Of a stretch of DNA of 64,000 nt, positions 1 to 8,661 are shown in pieces. Both the position numbers and the translations under genes were made by a program. This DNA comes from Alopecurus myosuroides (taxonomy: Eukaryota > Streptophyta > Magnoliopsida > Poales > Poaceae). The stretch's first letter is position 1, and every line of letters starts with the position of its first letter. The notes under the pieces are model-generated. The model did not search any database and was not told the DNA's origin. It worked only from the letters and a program-made list of their open reading frames with translations. Location of the stretch: NCBI GenBank assembly GCA_028641055.1, contig CM054059.1:114859071-114923070 (forward strand). The letters are read 5' to 3'.

Positions 1-177
1 TCTGCTTCCGCGACAGCGCCCATCTCGGTGGCCACTGCTACTTCCGAGCAGGTCGCCACCGAGCCTGACGCCGAGCAAGCAAGGACTGTTGATGCCAGCG
101 CAGAGGCGGACGCCACCATGGCCACTGAGGAAGACGAAGCAACCAAGGCGAGCGCCGAGAACATCCCGTCCATCTGA
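1..177 (+). CDS. Antisense ORF of element A, C-terminal 58 codons (partial)
   Basis: Frame 1 is open from the window edge to a TGA at 175-177. The product is rich in Ala, Thr, Glu and Asp and aligns with the end of the longer copy in element B (10713-10889), with conserved phrases such as ATAP, SVATATS and PDAE. It lies on the strand opposite to gag-pol and converges on the pol stop at 853. Its function is unknown. Related antisense ORFs in plant Tat elements have no assigned biochemical role. Exons and start are outside the window. Confidence 0.75.
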   Translation, partial: SASATAPISVATATSEQVATEPDAEQARTVDASAEADATMATEEDEATKASAENIPSI

Positions 178-852
178 ATTTGATCTTATCCTGCAAACTT
201 TTTTACTCAAACACTTATCAGATCCCCGGGATGCCGGGAGCAGATGTATCAGACTATTTTATTCTGTTGCTACTCAATTTTATTCCCACTTTGTTATTTC
301 CAACTTAATCAATTTGTTCAACTTGGGCTGGATGCCGAGTTGCGTTATCATGCGAGTCCCCGAGTTGCATTTCTTATTCACTCTCCCTTTTTGTCTCAGC
401 TCTACCCGCAACTTGTTGCTTTTTTGGTATTCGAGTCACAAGAGTTAAAGAGTAGAGCTGCAAATACTTAGCCGCTTAGGAACAATCATAGTAACGCAGC
501 CCACCACTTAGCCGAAAAGACAAGTCACAGAACAGTAATAAAAACACCCTACTCGGTTCCTGCACTCTTCCTTTCCTTAGTAATTTTTCTTGTGCTCATT
601 GACCTTTTGCTTGTTCTCTTGCTTGCCATGAAGCCGGGTTTCGGACAGCAGCAAAGTCGAAGAGTTGGCATATAGGTTTAAACACAGTACTCAATGTACC
701 TTTGAATTTTGAAGTAGAGCAACCGAATAGGCAAAAGACAAAGCCGAGTAAAAACACTTAGAGCGAGCTTGAGCGAGGGCAGTCCCCGAGAACAATTTCA
801 GATTGCAGAGTAGAATTTTAACTCGGATAAGAGGGTACATACACATCTTTGC
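178..852. other. Spacer between antisense ORF and pol of element A
   Basis: This is non-coding sequence between two convergent stops. It aligns along its length with 10890-11556 of element B. It contains the short family motif AGTCCCCGAG at about 356 and 781. Both copies carry small open frames here, but these are not conserved as protein. No promoter or terminator could be assigned. Confidence 0.6.
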
Positions 853-3800
853 TCACGAATGAAAATGACGGAGTAGAGCTACATTCCAGGGACGCTTTGA
901 TTCCTCTCCAGCTTTATCTGCCTTGTTCGCCTGTGATGGGCGCACATCTACAAGGTAGTACGCATCATTGTGCAGCGCTTTGCTCACAATAAAAGGCCCT
1001 TCCCATGGAGGAGACAACTTGTGCATCTCGGCTGTGCGCTGCACAAGCCTAAGGACCATGTCTCCTTCTCGGAAAACCCTTGGGTTCACCTTTCGGCTAT
1101 GATAACGCCGCAGGTTTTGCTGGTAGATAGCCGAACGTGACAGAGTCAGCTCTCTTGCTTCTTCAAGCAGGTCAACGTCGTCTTCTCGAGCTTCTCTCGC
1201 CTCCACCTCAGTGTAGAGGGTTACTCGGGGGGAGTCATGCTCTAAGTCTATTGGCAACACGGCCTCAGCCCCGTATACCAAGAAGAATGGCGTGTAGCCG
1301 GTTGACCGGTTAGGGGTAGTCCTTAGACTCCACAACACCGCTGGCAACTCTTCTAGCCAACACCCAGGTGTTTTCAGCAATGGCTCAATCAGCCTTGGCT
1401 TAATGCCTGCCAGTACCATACCATTTGCTCTTTCAACTTGCCCATTAGAGGTAGGGTGCGCGACTGACGCAACGTCTAGTCGGATATGCTTATCTCTGCA
1501 GAACCGCACCATTGCCCCCTCTGCGAAATTGGTGCCGTTGTCGGTGATGATGTTGTGCGGGTAGCCATATCTCATGATCACATCCTTCACGAACTTCACA
1601 GCTGTGACCCCATCGCACTTCCGAATAGGCTTCACCTCAATCCATTTGGTGAATTTATCCACCATGACCAAGATATGTGTCATGTTGCCTTTAGCCGGCT
1701 TGAAGGGGCCAACCATATCCAAGTACCAAACAGCAAACGGCCACCTGATAGGAATTGTTTTCAACTCGGAAGCAGGCATGTGAATCTTACTTGCGAACAT
1801 TTGGCAGCCATTGCACTTCCTCACAATATCTTCAGCTTGCTGCAGAGCAGTGAGCCAGTAGAAGCCATGCCGAAAAGCTTTCTTGACCAATGCCCGAGAT
1901 GAGGCGTGATGCCCACATTCTCCTTGATGTATTTCCAGCAGAATTTCTTCTCCCTCTTCTGGGCTCACACAACGTTGCAGCACGCCTGTGGCACTCCTCT
2001 TGTGCAGTACATCTCTGACTATGGTGTAGCCCTTGGATCTTCTCTGAATCTGCCTTGCAGTAACTTCATCTTCTGGCAAGGTACCGTCCCTTAGAAAGGA
2101 TAATATGGGCATAGCCCAACTCGGCGTCTCCCGCGTGGGAAACACTGGTTCGTCCAGTTCCATTGGGACATGCACTTGTGGTTGCTCAGGAGGATTAGGA
2201 GCGCTTCTTTGTAACCCAGATCGGTTGGCGAGGACCTCTTCGATGAATGCGACAGTCCCCGGGTTAAGGACAGCAGTCCCCAAGTATGGAATGGCAGTCC
2301 CCGAGTAGGGAGTGGCAGTCCCCGAGTAGAGCACGGCAGTCCCCGAGAAAGGAATGGCAGTCCCCGAGTAGGGAGTGCCAGTCCCCGAGTAAGGAGTGGC
2401 AGTCCCCGAGTTTCCTGTAGCATTCTCCCAGTCAATGTCCATGGGATCAGATTCCTCACTTGGCAGAGAAGGAACAAAGATGGATTCCGAGTTGGGGGAA
2501 GGCTTGATGGATGGCTTCCTTAAATGCTCCAAGGTAATCCCTACCGGGATGGACTGCCGAGAAGATCCCAACTTGGATAGCTCGTCTGCCACTTCATTCT
2601 CTGCTCGGTGAATGTGTTGAAACTCACAGCCTTCGAAGAATCCAGTCATAGACTGCACCAGGAAGCGATACGATGACATGTTGGCATCTAGAGCGTCCCA
2701 TGTACCCGAGACTTGCTGCACCACCAGATCAGAATCACCATAGCATATGATGCGCTGCACTCCAACTTCCTTGGCTACTCGCAAGCCATGTACCACTGCC
2801 TCATACTCTGCAACATTGTTGGACGCCTTGAAATGGATCTGCAGCACATACTTGAGTTGATCTCGCTTGGGTGACGTAAGAACGACACCAGCACCAAGGC
2901 CTTCCTTCACTTTCGAGCCATCAAAGTGCATCCTCCAATAGTTGGAAACTGGAGCAGGAGGTTCATACTGCACCTCGGCCCAGTCCACCAGAAATTCCGC
3001 CAGGATTTGAGACTTGATGGCTTCTCTTCTCGTATACGCGGGAGCATACGCAGCTAGCTCGATCGCCCACTTGGCTACTCTGCCACTCGCCTCCTTGTTA
3101 CCCATGATATCCGAGATGGGAGCAGAACTCACAACAGTGATGGGGTGCTCCTGGAAATAATGCTTCAGCTTCCTGGCGCCCAGGTACACACCATATGTCA
3201 TCTTCTGGTAATGCGGGTAGTTCTGCTTGGAGCTAGACAGCACCTCACTGAGATAGTATACTGGGCGCTGCACACTCTTGCCTTCTTCTTCTCGCTCCAC
3301 CACTATCTCCACGCTGACTACTCAGTTGGTCGCAGCAATGTACAACAGCATTGGCTCTTTGGGTAGCGGACTAGCCAAGATGGGAGCGCTACCCAGCATT
3401 GCCTTCAGCTCGTTGAATGCCACGTCCGCTTGCGGAGTCCAGACAAACTTGTCACTTTTCTTCGTCAGCTGGTATAGAGGTAGGGCCTTCTCGCCCATTC
3501 GGCCCAGAAAACGACTCAGAGATGCCAAGCAACCTGTGAATTTCTGCACATCCTTCAAGGACCTTGGTAAAGACATGCTTTCAATAGCTTTTATCTTTGA
3601 AGGATTGGCTTCAATGCCCCGACTAGAAACTAGAAAACCGAGTAGCTTTCCAGCCGGTACACCAAAGGTGCACTTACTCGGATTCAGCTTCATTTTGTAC
3701 TTGCGTAGGTTAGCAAAGGTTTCCTCCAGGTCGGCAAGCAGAGTATGTGTTTTATTCGTTTTGATGACAATGTCATCTACGTACACCTGCACATTCTTGC

Positions 3801-4383
3801 CGAGCTGATCGTGCAAGCATTTCTGCATGCATCTCTGATAGGTTGCACCCGCATTCCTCAAGCCAAAACACATGACACGATAGCAATAAGCCCCGTACGG
3901 GGTAATGAAGGCAGTCTTTATTTGATCAACAGGATTGAGTGCAATCTGGTGGAAACCAGAGTAGGCATCTATGAAAGACAGCAGTTCACAACCAGCAGTG
4001 GAATCGATCACCTGATCGATGCGAGGTAGCGGGAAAGGATCCTTGGGGCATGCCTTGTTCAAGTCGGTGTAGTCGACGCACATACGCCATGCGGTAGCAG
4101 CCTTGGGATCCTCCTTCTTCTTCTCGACCATGACCGGGTTGGCTAACCAATCCGGATGCAGCACCTCCATGATGAAGTTACTTATCAGCAGTTTGGTGAT
4201 CTGGTCACCAATGGCCTTCATTCTCTCATCTCCGAAACGGCGCATAGCCTGCTTCACGGGCTTGGCGTCAGGACGCACATGCAAAGAGTGCTCAACCAAC
4301 TCCCTCGGGACTCCTGGTAGATCTTCATTGGTCCAGGTGAATACATCCCGATTCTCACGGAGGAAGTGGATGAGCTCGCTTTC
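853..4383 (-). pseudogene. pol: pol of element A: RT, RNase H, second RNase H, integrase; one nonsense codon
   Basis: The frame runs from just after the UAG at 4384-4386 down to the stop at 853 and is broken only by TGA at 3322-3324. Element B has CGA (Arg) at that codon, so the change looks like a CpG transition. Order: RT with FIDAYSGFHQI (about 3950-3985) and YVDD (about 3775-3790); RNase H running into YYLSEVLSSSKQNYPHYQKM; a second RNase H with DGS (about 2925), EYEAVVHGL, DSDLVVQQ (about 2735) and AENEVADEL (about 2600); a 21-bp repeat spacer; integrase zinc finger H..H..CNGC (1797-1930) and the D,D,E core at LDMVGP (about 1715), TDNGTNF (about 1540) and NGQVERANG (about 1440). There is no ATG near the RT start, so expression as a gag-pol fusion by readthrough is inferred. 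Confidence 0.9.
2251..2412. repeat. 21-bp tandem repeat inside pol of element A
   Basis: Eight occurrences of CAGTCCCCGAG at about 21-bp spacing form an imperfect array between the second RNase H and the integrase. The unit length is a multiple of three. On the minus strand it encodes a degenerate heptapeptide of the GTAxPYS type. The B copy (12955-13095) has seven occurrences, one unit fewer, and stays in frame. Confidence 0.85.
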
Positions 4384-4386
4384 CTA
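4384..4386 (-). promoter_or_regulatory. In-frame UAG between protease and RT (candidate readthrough stop)
   Basis: The codons read AAA TAG GAA AGC, and the same reading frame continues directly into the RT leader (ESELIHFLREN). Element B has the same AAA TAG GAA context at 15067-15069 although the flanking codons differ. Retention of a stop in frame between the two halves suggests regulated readthrough, as known in gammaretroviruses. That mechanism is inferred here. Confidence 0.55.
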
Positions 4387-7300
4387 TTTCTCCTCCAACC
4401 CGGAGCCAATGATGGCTACGCGGTCGGGGAACTCGGGGTCGACCTGGACCTTCTTTGTCTCCTTGGCAGCTTGGAAAGCAGTGCCGTGCTGGGTACTCGG
4501 CACACCTTGTGCACCAGCTTGTGCGGACTGAGCCATGGCCACCACCTCATACATCTTCTTCTTCTCGGCCTCAATCACCATTGACTCTGCCAGCTTGGAG
4601 CTAGCTGAGGCACACTCTATGGACTTCTTGTAATCGCCAGCGATGGTGATTATGCCATTGGGACCAGGGATCTTCATCTTCAGGTACGCAACATGCGTGG
4701 AAGCCATGAACTTGCTCAGAGCAGGCCTGCCGAGTAGAGCATGGTACGGGCTCTGATGATCAACCACTTCAAACTGCAGGCGCTCTGTGAGACAGTTCTC
4801 CCGGGTACCGAATAGCACATCTATCCACACTCGGCCAATCGGGTTGCATGAGATCCCAGGCACAATCCCATGGAAGGTGGTCTTGCTGGGCAGCATCGTG
4901 TTCTCGGCCATGCCAAGCTTCTCGAGTGTGTCTTTGTACACAATGTTGATGCTGCTGCCGTTGTCGATTAGCACCTTGCTGAACCTCACATTCTTCTCGG
5001 GACCCAGGAAGGTAGGGTCCAGCACCAAAGCGTAAGTACCCGGGTTGGGCATCACCTTGGGATGATCTACTCGGGACCATCTGATCTCCTGGTCGCACCA
5101 ATACATGTAGTGAGGGACAGCAGGAATCACTGCATTGACCTCCATGGCACGCCTGTGCTGTGATTGCTTGTCGACTGGCTCAGAAGTGAAGATCATGTAA
5201 CTCTCGTGGTGCTCTTGGTACTGATTGGAGCCTCCGCCCCCATTGTTGCCGTTGTTGTTGTTGTTGTTGCGGTTGTAATTGTTGTTGTTGTTGCGGTAGC
5301 TCTCGTTGTTGAAGTTGCGGTTGGCTCCTAAAGCCACCTGGTTCACATTCTCTCTTCTCGGGTACACTGGCGGCCGAGCTGCGGGTGCGCAAGTGGGCTG
5401 CACACTAGCATTGGCGGCTGGCAGGGGAGGAGGAGGAGGCAAGCCATCACTCTTGATCGCATCCCACCATTCGCATTGCCGAGTAGTGTGGTTTGCAGGC
5501 CTTGAGGGGTGGTGAGTATGAAAACTGCATGGGCCATCCTTCATGTCCTCAAAGACAAACTTCTTCGGCTGCTCGGAGTTACCGCTACCCGACTGAGGAG
5601 TACGGAATGGTTTCTTGTTGCCCTGGCCCTGGTTCTGGTTCTGCCCGTAGGCTCCAGCAGGTTTCTGCCTTTGGCCACCACCACCTCCAACAGTCACTGC
5701 ATTAACCTCCTCGGGGTCATACCGAGTATCTATTCGGTCACCCCTACGCTTGTTGCGGAACTCGTTGCGCTTGCCATTGCTGAAGTTTCTTCTCGGCTCA
5801 GAGGAGTCCATCAGTGGCTGAGTAGGATCACCAAGTGCGTACTGATCCGCAATCTTGACGGTCTCCGCCAGAGTGTTCGGCATCTCCCTCTGCAACCTCT
5901 GCCACAACATACTGCCATGTCTGCATCCCTGCGCAAACCAAGTAATGGCCTGTGCTTCATTCACACCCTCACAGGTGTTCCTCAGTGTGCTCCACCGAGT
6001 AAGGTACTCGCGGTCTGTCTCGTCTTCTCGCTGCCTGCAAGCGGACAACTGCTGTGGCCTATTCGGCCTCTTGTAGGTGCTCGTGAAGTTGATGATGAAA
6101 GCATCCGAGAAGTCCAGCCAGCAGTTGATGCTGTTCTTGGGCAAGTTGTTGAGCCAAGTGCGAGCTGGACCCTCTAGCATCTGCGGAACATAGCGCACCG
6201 CCCATCTTCTGTTGCCATTCGCGATATGGACCGCGGTGACATAGTCATTGAGCCAATCTTCAGGCTTGGTGCTGCCATTGTAGCTCTTGGTGCCCCTTGC
6301 GAGCTGGAAGTTCTTCACGGACGGCTCGTTCATGATGCGCGGGCCAAAGCACTCGGGGCCAGGAGGACCCGTGCTCTCAAGCCGCGCCGACAAGTTGATA
6401 CGATCCAGCTGATGCCTTGCATCTCCAGGCGCCAACACGCGCTCACCAACACGGTCATGAATATCATAGCCAGCCATCTCCATGGCCGAGTAGCCATCAT
6501 CATATCTGTCCACCTGCACAGCAGCAGGCTGCTCCACCGGGTTGGCGACTGGTGCCACTGCACGCGGCTGCTGCCTCTGCCGAGTAGGCTGAGCTGCGGG
6601 TTGCCGAGAAGGACCTGGACGCTCTCCACCTCGGGCCTGGCTTTGAGCTTTATGGGCTTGGAAGCCTGCTCTTGCAGCGTTGTGTTTCTGACCGGACTGC
6701 TGCGGCACAGCGTGCTGTTTCGCGGCAGCAGTCGGGTCGTACACCTGCATTTGCCTATCATGGCCTGAACGCCCACTGCGGCTCTTCTCGCGGCTGGGAT
6801 GCGGAGACGAGGCCTGATCGTTAGATCTAGCCGCGTGCGAGTGCACCACCTTCGAGGCTCCAGCACCCGGGTTGGCCTTCCGGAACTCCTCATTCTGCCT
6901 AGCAGCCTCCAACACCAACTCGTTGAGTCTTTCTTGCTGCCTAACACGCGCATCGCCATCAAGACGAGGCAACTCGGCAGCTACAGCCTCTGCAGCTCTA
7001 AGTGTTTTGGCGGGTGTGCTATATCTGGGCCGGGTGGAGGTGTTTGCGGTGGCGGACTGAGCAGGAACCTCTACAACTGTCGCCATCTTGGCACCAAGGT
7101 TGCGCCGAGTGCCGCCTACTCTGCTAGCTCTCCTAGCGACTGGCGTGAAACCGTGAGCCTTGTTGTACTCGAGCTGATCCAGACTCAACTCCAACCTCAC
7201 CTTATCCAACTCCGCCTGCTCGGCAAGCAGCTCCAGACGTTGCCGCTCGAGCTGCTCCCTCATGGCTAGAAGCTCGATGTCGGTGGGAGTCGGCATGCCC

Positions 7301-7815
7301 AGTCGCGTAGCCGACGCGGGAATAACCGTAGACGTGGAAGGCGGCAGGTTGCACTCCTTCTCGTAGGGCCGGTGAGTCCTGCCACCAGCAAGTTCTTCAA
7401 CGACCCCCGCGGCGCCAGCCGCAGCAGCAGCAGCTGCGCTAGCATCTGCCGCCGAGCCCGTCAGCATCACCTCAGCACAGCACCCAGAACGGCGCGTGGG
7501 CCTTCCGCGGGCAGCGATCACCGCGGGAGGATCCTCCTCGTCGTGCACCAGCTCAGGGTACACGTGGTCGATGACGGTGGCGACATAGATGAGATGAGAG
7601 CCGAAGGAGATCACCGAGCCGCCCTCCGGCATGGCCCTGCCGCCGAAATCGCCGGCGTTGTCGGTGACGAAGTCGAAGGAGCCGAATCTGTGGACAAGGC
7701 CACAGACCACGCGCTCCGCTGAAGAAGATCCCGTCCGAACAGAAACTCCAGCCAGCGCCGCTGGTTGCCCCACGGTGGGCGCCAACTGTCGTGGTGGTGT
7801 CACGGCAGATGCCAT
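4384..7815 (-). CDS. gag: gag-protease ORF of element A
   Basis: This is an uninterrupted ORF of about 1143 codons from ATG at 7813-7815 to TAG at 4384-4386. The first in-frame ATG lies 28 bp inside the LTR, so the frame runs through the primer binding site. The same N-terminus (MASAVTPPRQ then LAPTVG) is present in B. Features: a Gln/Leu/Glu-rich region likely to be helical (about residues 180-220); a retrotransposon gag domain around WLNDYVTAVHI and YLTRWSTLRN (about 520-620); a Cys/His cluster CSFHTHH...HTTRQC (about 770); Asn- and Gly-rich stretches (about 840-870); and an aspartic protease with LIDNGSS (about 950). The protein would form the particle and process the polyprotein. A later ATG could be the true start, but the shared upstream frame argues against it. 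Confidence 0.85.
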   Translation of the reverse strand: MASAVTPPRQLAPTVGQPAALAGVSVRTGSSSAERVVCGLVHRFGSFDFVTDNAGDFGGRAMPEGGSVISFGSHLIYVATVIDHVYPELVHDEEDPPAVIAARGRPTRRSGCCAEVMLTGSAADASAAAAAAAGAAGVVEELAGGRTHRPYEKECNLPPSTSTVIPASATRLGMPTPTDIELLAMREQLERQRLELLAEQAELDKVRLELSLDQLEYNKAHGFTPVARRASRVGGTRRNLGAKMATVVEVPAQSATANTSTRPRYSTPAKTLRAAEAVAAELPRLDGDARVRQQERLNELVLEAARQNEEFRKANPGAGASKVVHSHAARSNDQASSPHPSREKSRSGRSGHDRQMQVYDPTAAAKQHAVPQQSGQKHNAARAGFQAHKAQSQARGGERPGPSRQPAAQPTRQRQQPRAVAPVANPVEQPAAVQVDRYDDGYSAMEMAGYDIHDRVGERVLAPGDARHQLDRINLSARLESTGPPGPECFGPRIMNEPSVKNFQLARGTKSYNGSTKPEDWLNDYVTAVHIANGNRRWAVRYVPQMLEGPARTWLNNLPKNSINCWLDFSDAFIINFTSTYKRPNRPQQLSACRQREDETDREYLTRWSTLRNTCEGVNEAQAITWFAQGCRHGSMLWQRLQREMPNTLAETVKIADQYALGDPTQPLMDSSEPRRNFSNGKRNEFRNKRRGDRIDTRYDPEEVNAVTVGGGGGQRQKPAGAYGQNQNQGQGNKKPFRTPQSGSGNSEQPKKFVFEDMKDGPCSFHTHHPSRPANHTTRQCEWWDAIKSDGLPPPPPLPAANASVQPTCAPAARPPVYPRRENVNQVALGANRNFNNESYRNNNNNYNRNNNNNNGNNGGGGSNQYQEHHESYMIFTSEPVDKQSQHRRAMEVNAVIPAVPHYMYWCDQEIRWSRVDHPKVMPNPGTYALVLDPTFLGPEKNVRFSKVLIDNGSSINIVYKDTLEKLGMAENTMLPSKTTFHGIVPGISCNPIGRVWIDVLFGTRENCLTERLQFEVVDHQSPYHALLGRPALSKFMASTHVAYLKMKIPGPNGIITIAGDYKKSIECASASSKLAESMVIEAEKKKMYEVVAMAQSAQAGAQGVPSTQHGTAFQAAKETKKVQVDPEFPDRVAIIGSGLEEK
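7767..7784 (-). other. Primer binding site of element A
   Basis: On the minus strand TGGCGCCCACCGTGGGGC begins two bases after the LTR end. It has the TGG start expected for pairing with a tRNA CCA end. I did not assign the tRNA. The site is identical in B (29345-29362). Confidence 0.75.
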
Positions 7816-8661
7816 GGGATGGCTAAAGATGTGGGGACGAAGGACGCTGGAGGTGCTCGGGGAGGGATCACGCGACAAGTAGCCGCGTGAGGTACGAAGT
7901 AAACACTGCAAACAACACGATATGCCCAGGTTCAGGGCCCTCGTGAGGAGGTAAAACCCCTACTCCTGCCTTTCTATATGTATTTCGGTGTCTCACCGGG
8001 TAGCCACAGTACAATGTTCTTGCTACCGAGTAGCCACTCTCCTCTCTACGTGAAGAACTAGGTCAAGAACTTAGGGTTTCTGGTGTGCGATTCTGGGATC
8101 CCTCGCGCAGGAGGCGGCGGGACACCTTATATACATGGTGCCCAGCCGGATACGTCCAAATCTAGACAAGTGTCGACATATTGTGCACATCGTCCTTCTT
8201 CCGGGTTCCCGCTGACAGCTTTGGTTCCTAATCTTGGCTGTATCTGGAAAGTCGTTGGGCAAAACAAGGGGACAGACTGGTATCACTGTGCCAAACACAG
8301 AGTAGGGCCCCCTTATTCTGCGACGGCCTGCTTCCATGCTGTCACTGTCAGGCAGGCCAGTCCCAGATGAACAGTAGTTCGAATACTGCCAAGTACGGAC
8401 CCATGATACGCGGGATCCTGTGTCAGAACGGCTCCTTTGACTTTCTGGCCCGAGTAGGTTCCCGCCAATTTTACTCGGGCCAACTCTTCTACTCAAATGC
8501 ACAGAACTTGATTGATATCTCCTTCTGGTCATCTTGAGGTGAGACCGAGTAGCAGTCGACCGGGTAGCGAGTACCGGGTAGTCGGCTACTCGACTAAACC
8601 TCTCTTCTGTTAGTCGCTTTTACCACTTGCCTTTACCCTACTCGGGGGTAACCCCCCGACA
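7787..8661 (-). repeat. 5' LTR of element A (875 bp)
   Basis: On the plus strand the LTR begins TGTCGTGG next to the primer binding site and ends CCCCCGACA, so on its own strand it runs TG to CA. It aligns with 29365-30249 but differs by many substitutions, so the two are not a pair from one insertion. A GGGGGTAACCCCC palindrome sits at 8644-8656, close to the 5' terminus, and the motif CCGAGTA recurs throughout. The plus-strand flank at 8662 is the middle of B's antisense ORF. Confidence 0.9.
8125..8133 (-). promoter_or_regulatory. TATA box of the element A LTR
   Basis: TATATAAGG on the minus strand is preceded by a GC-rich stretch and conserved at 29714-29722 in B. Transcription would start about 30 bp to the left and run toward gag. 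Confidence 0.6.

Larger units (their letters stand above)
1..8661 (-). mobile_element. Element A: Ty3/gypsy (Tat-type) retrotransposon, left end outside window
   Basis: The element reads right to left: 5' LTR (7787-8661), primer binding site, gag-protease, in-frame UAG, RT-RNase H-second RNase H-integrase, then a plus-strand antisense ORF whose last 59 codons are at 1-177. The 3' LTR lies beyond the left edge. A second, plant Tat-type RNase H between RNase H and integrase, together with an antisense ORF after pol, places it in the Tat group (established knowledge of that lineage). Only one coding lesion is visible, a nonsense codon in pol, so A is younger than its relative B. Its right end abuts the middle of B's antisense ORF, which fits insertion of A into B. 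Confidence 0.9.

Noticed and set aside
2251..2412. CRISPR-like spaced repeat
   Set aside because: The spacers are 10 bp and similar to each other, the array is inside an in-frame eukaryotic pol gene, and it is an ordinary minisatellite.
7787..8661. One LTR shared by two tandem elements (LTR-interior-LTR-interior-LTR)
   Set aside because: The right side of this LTR lacks a polypurine tract and cuts into an exon, which points to nested insertion. Kept only as an alternative.
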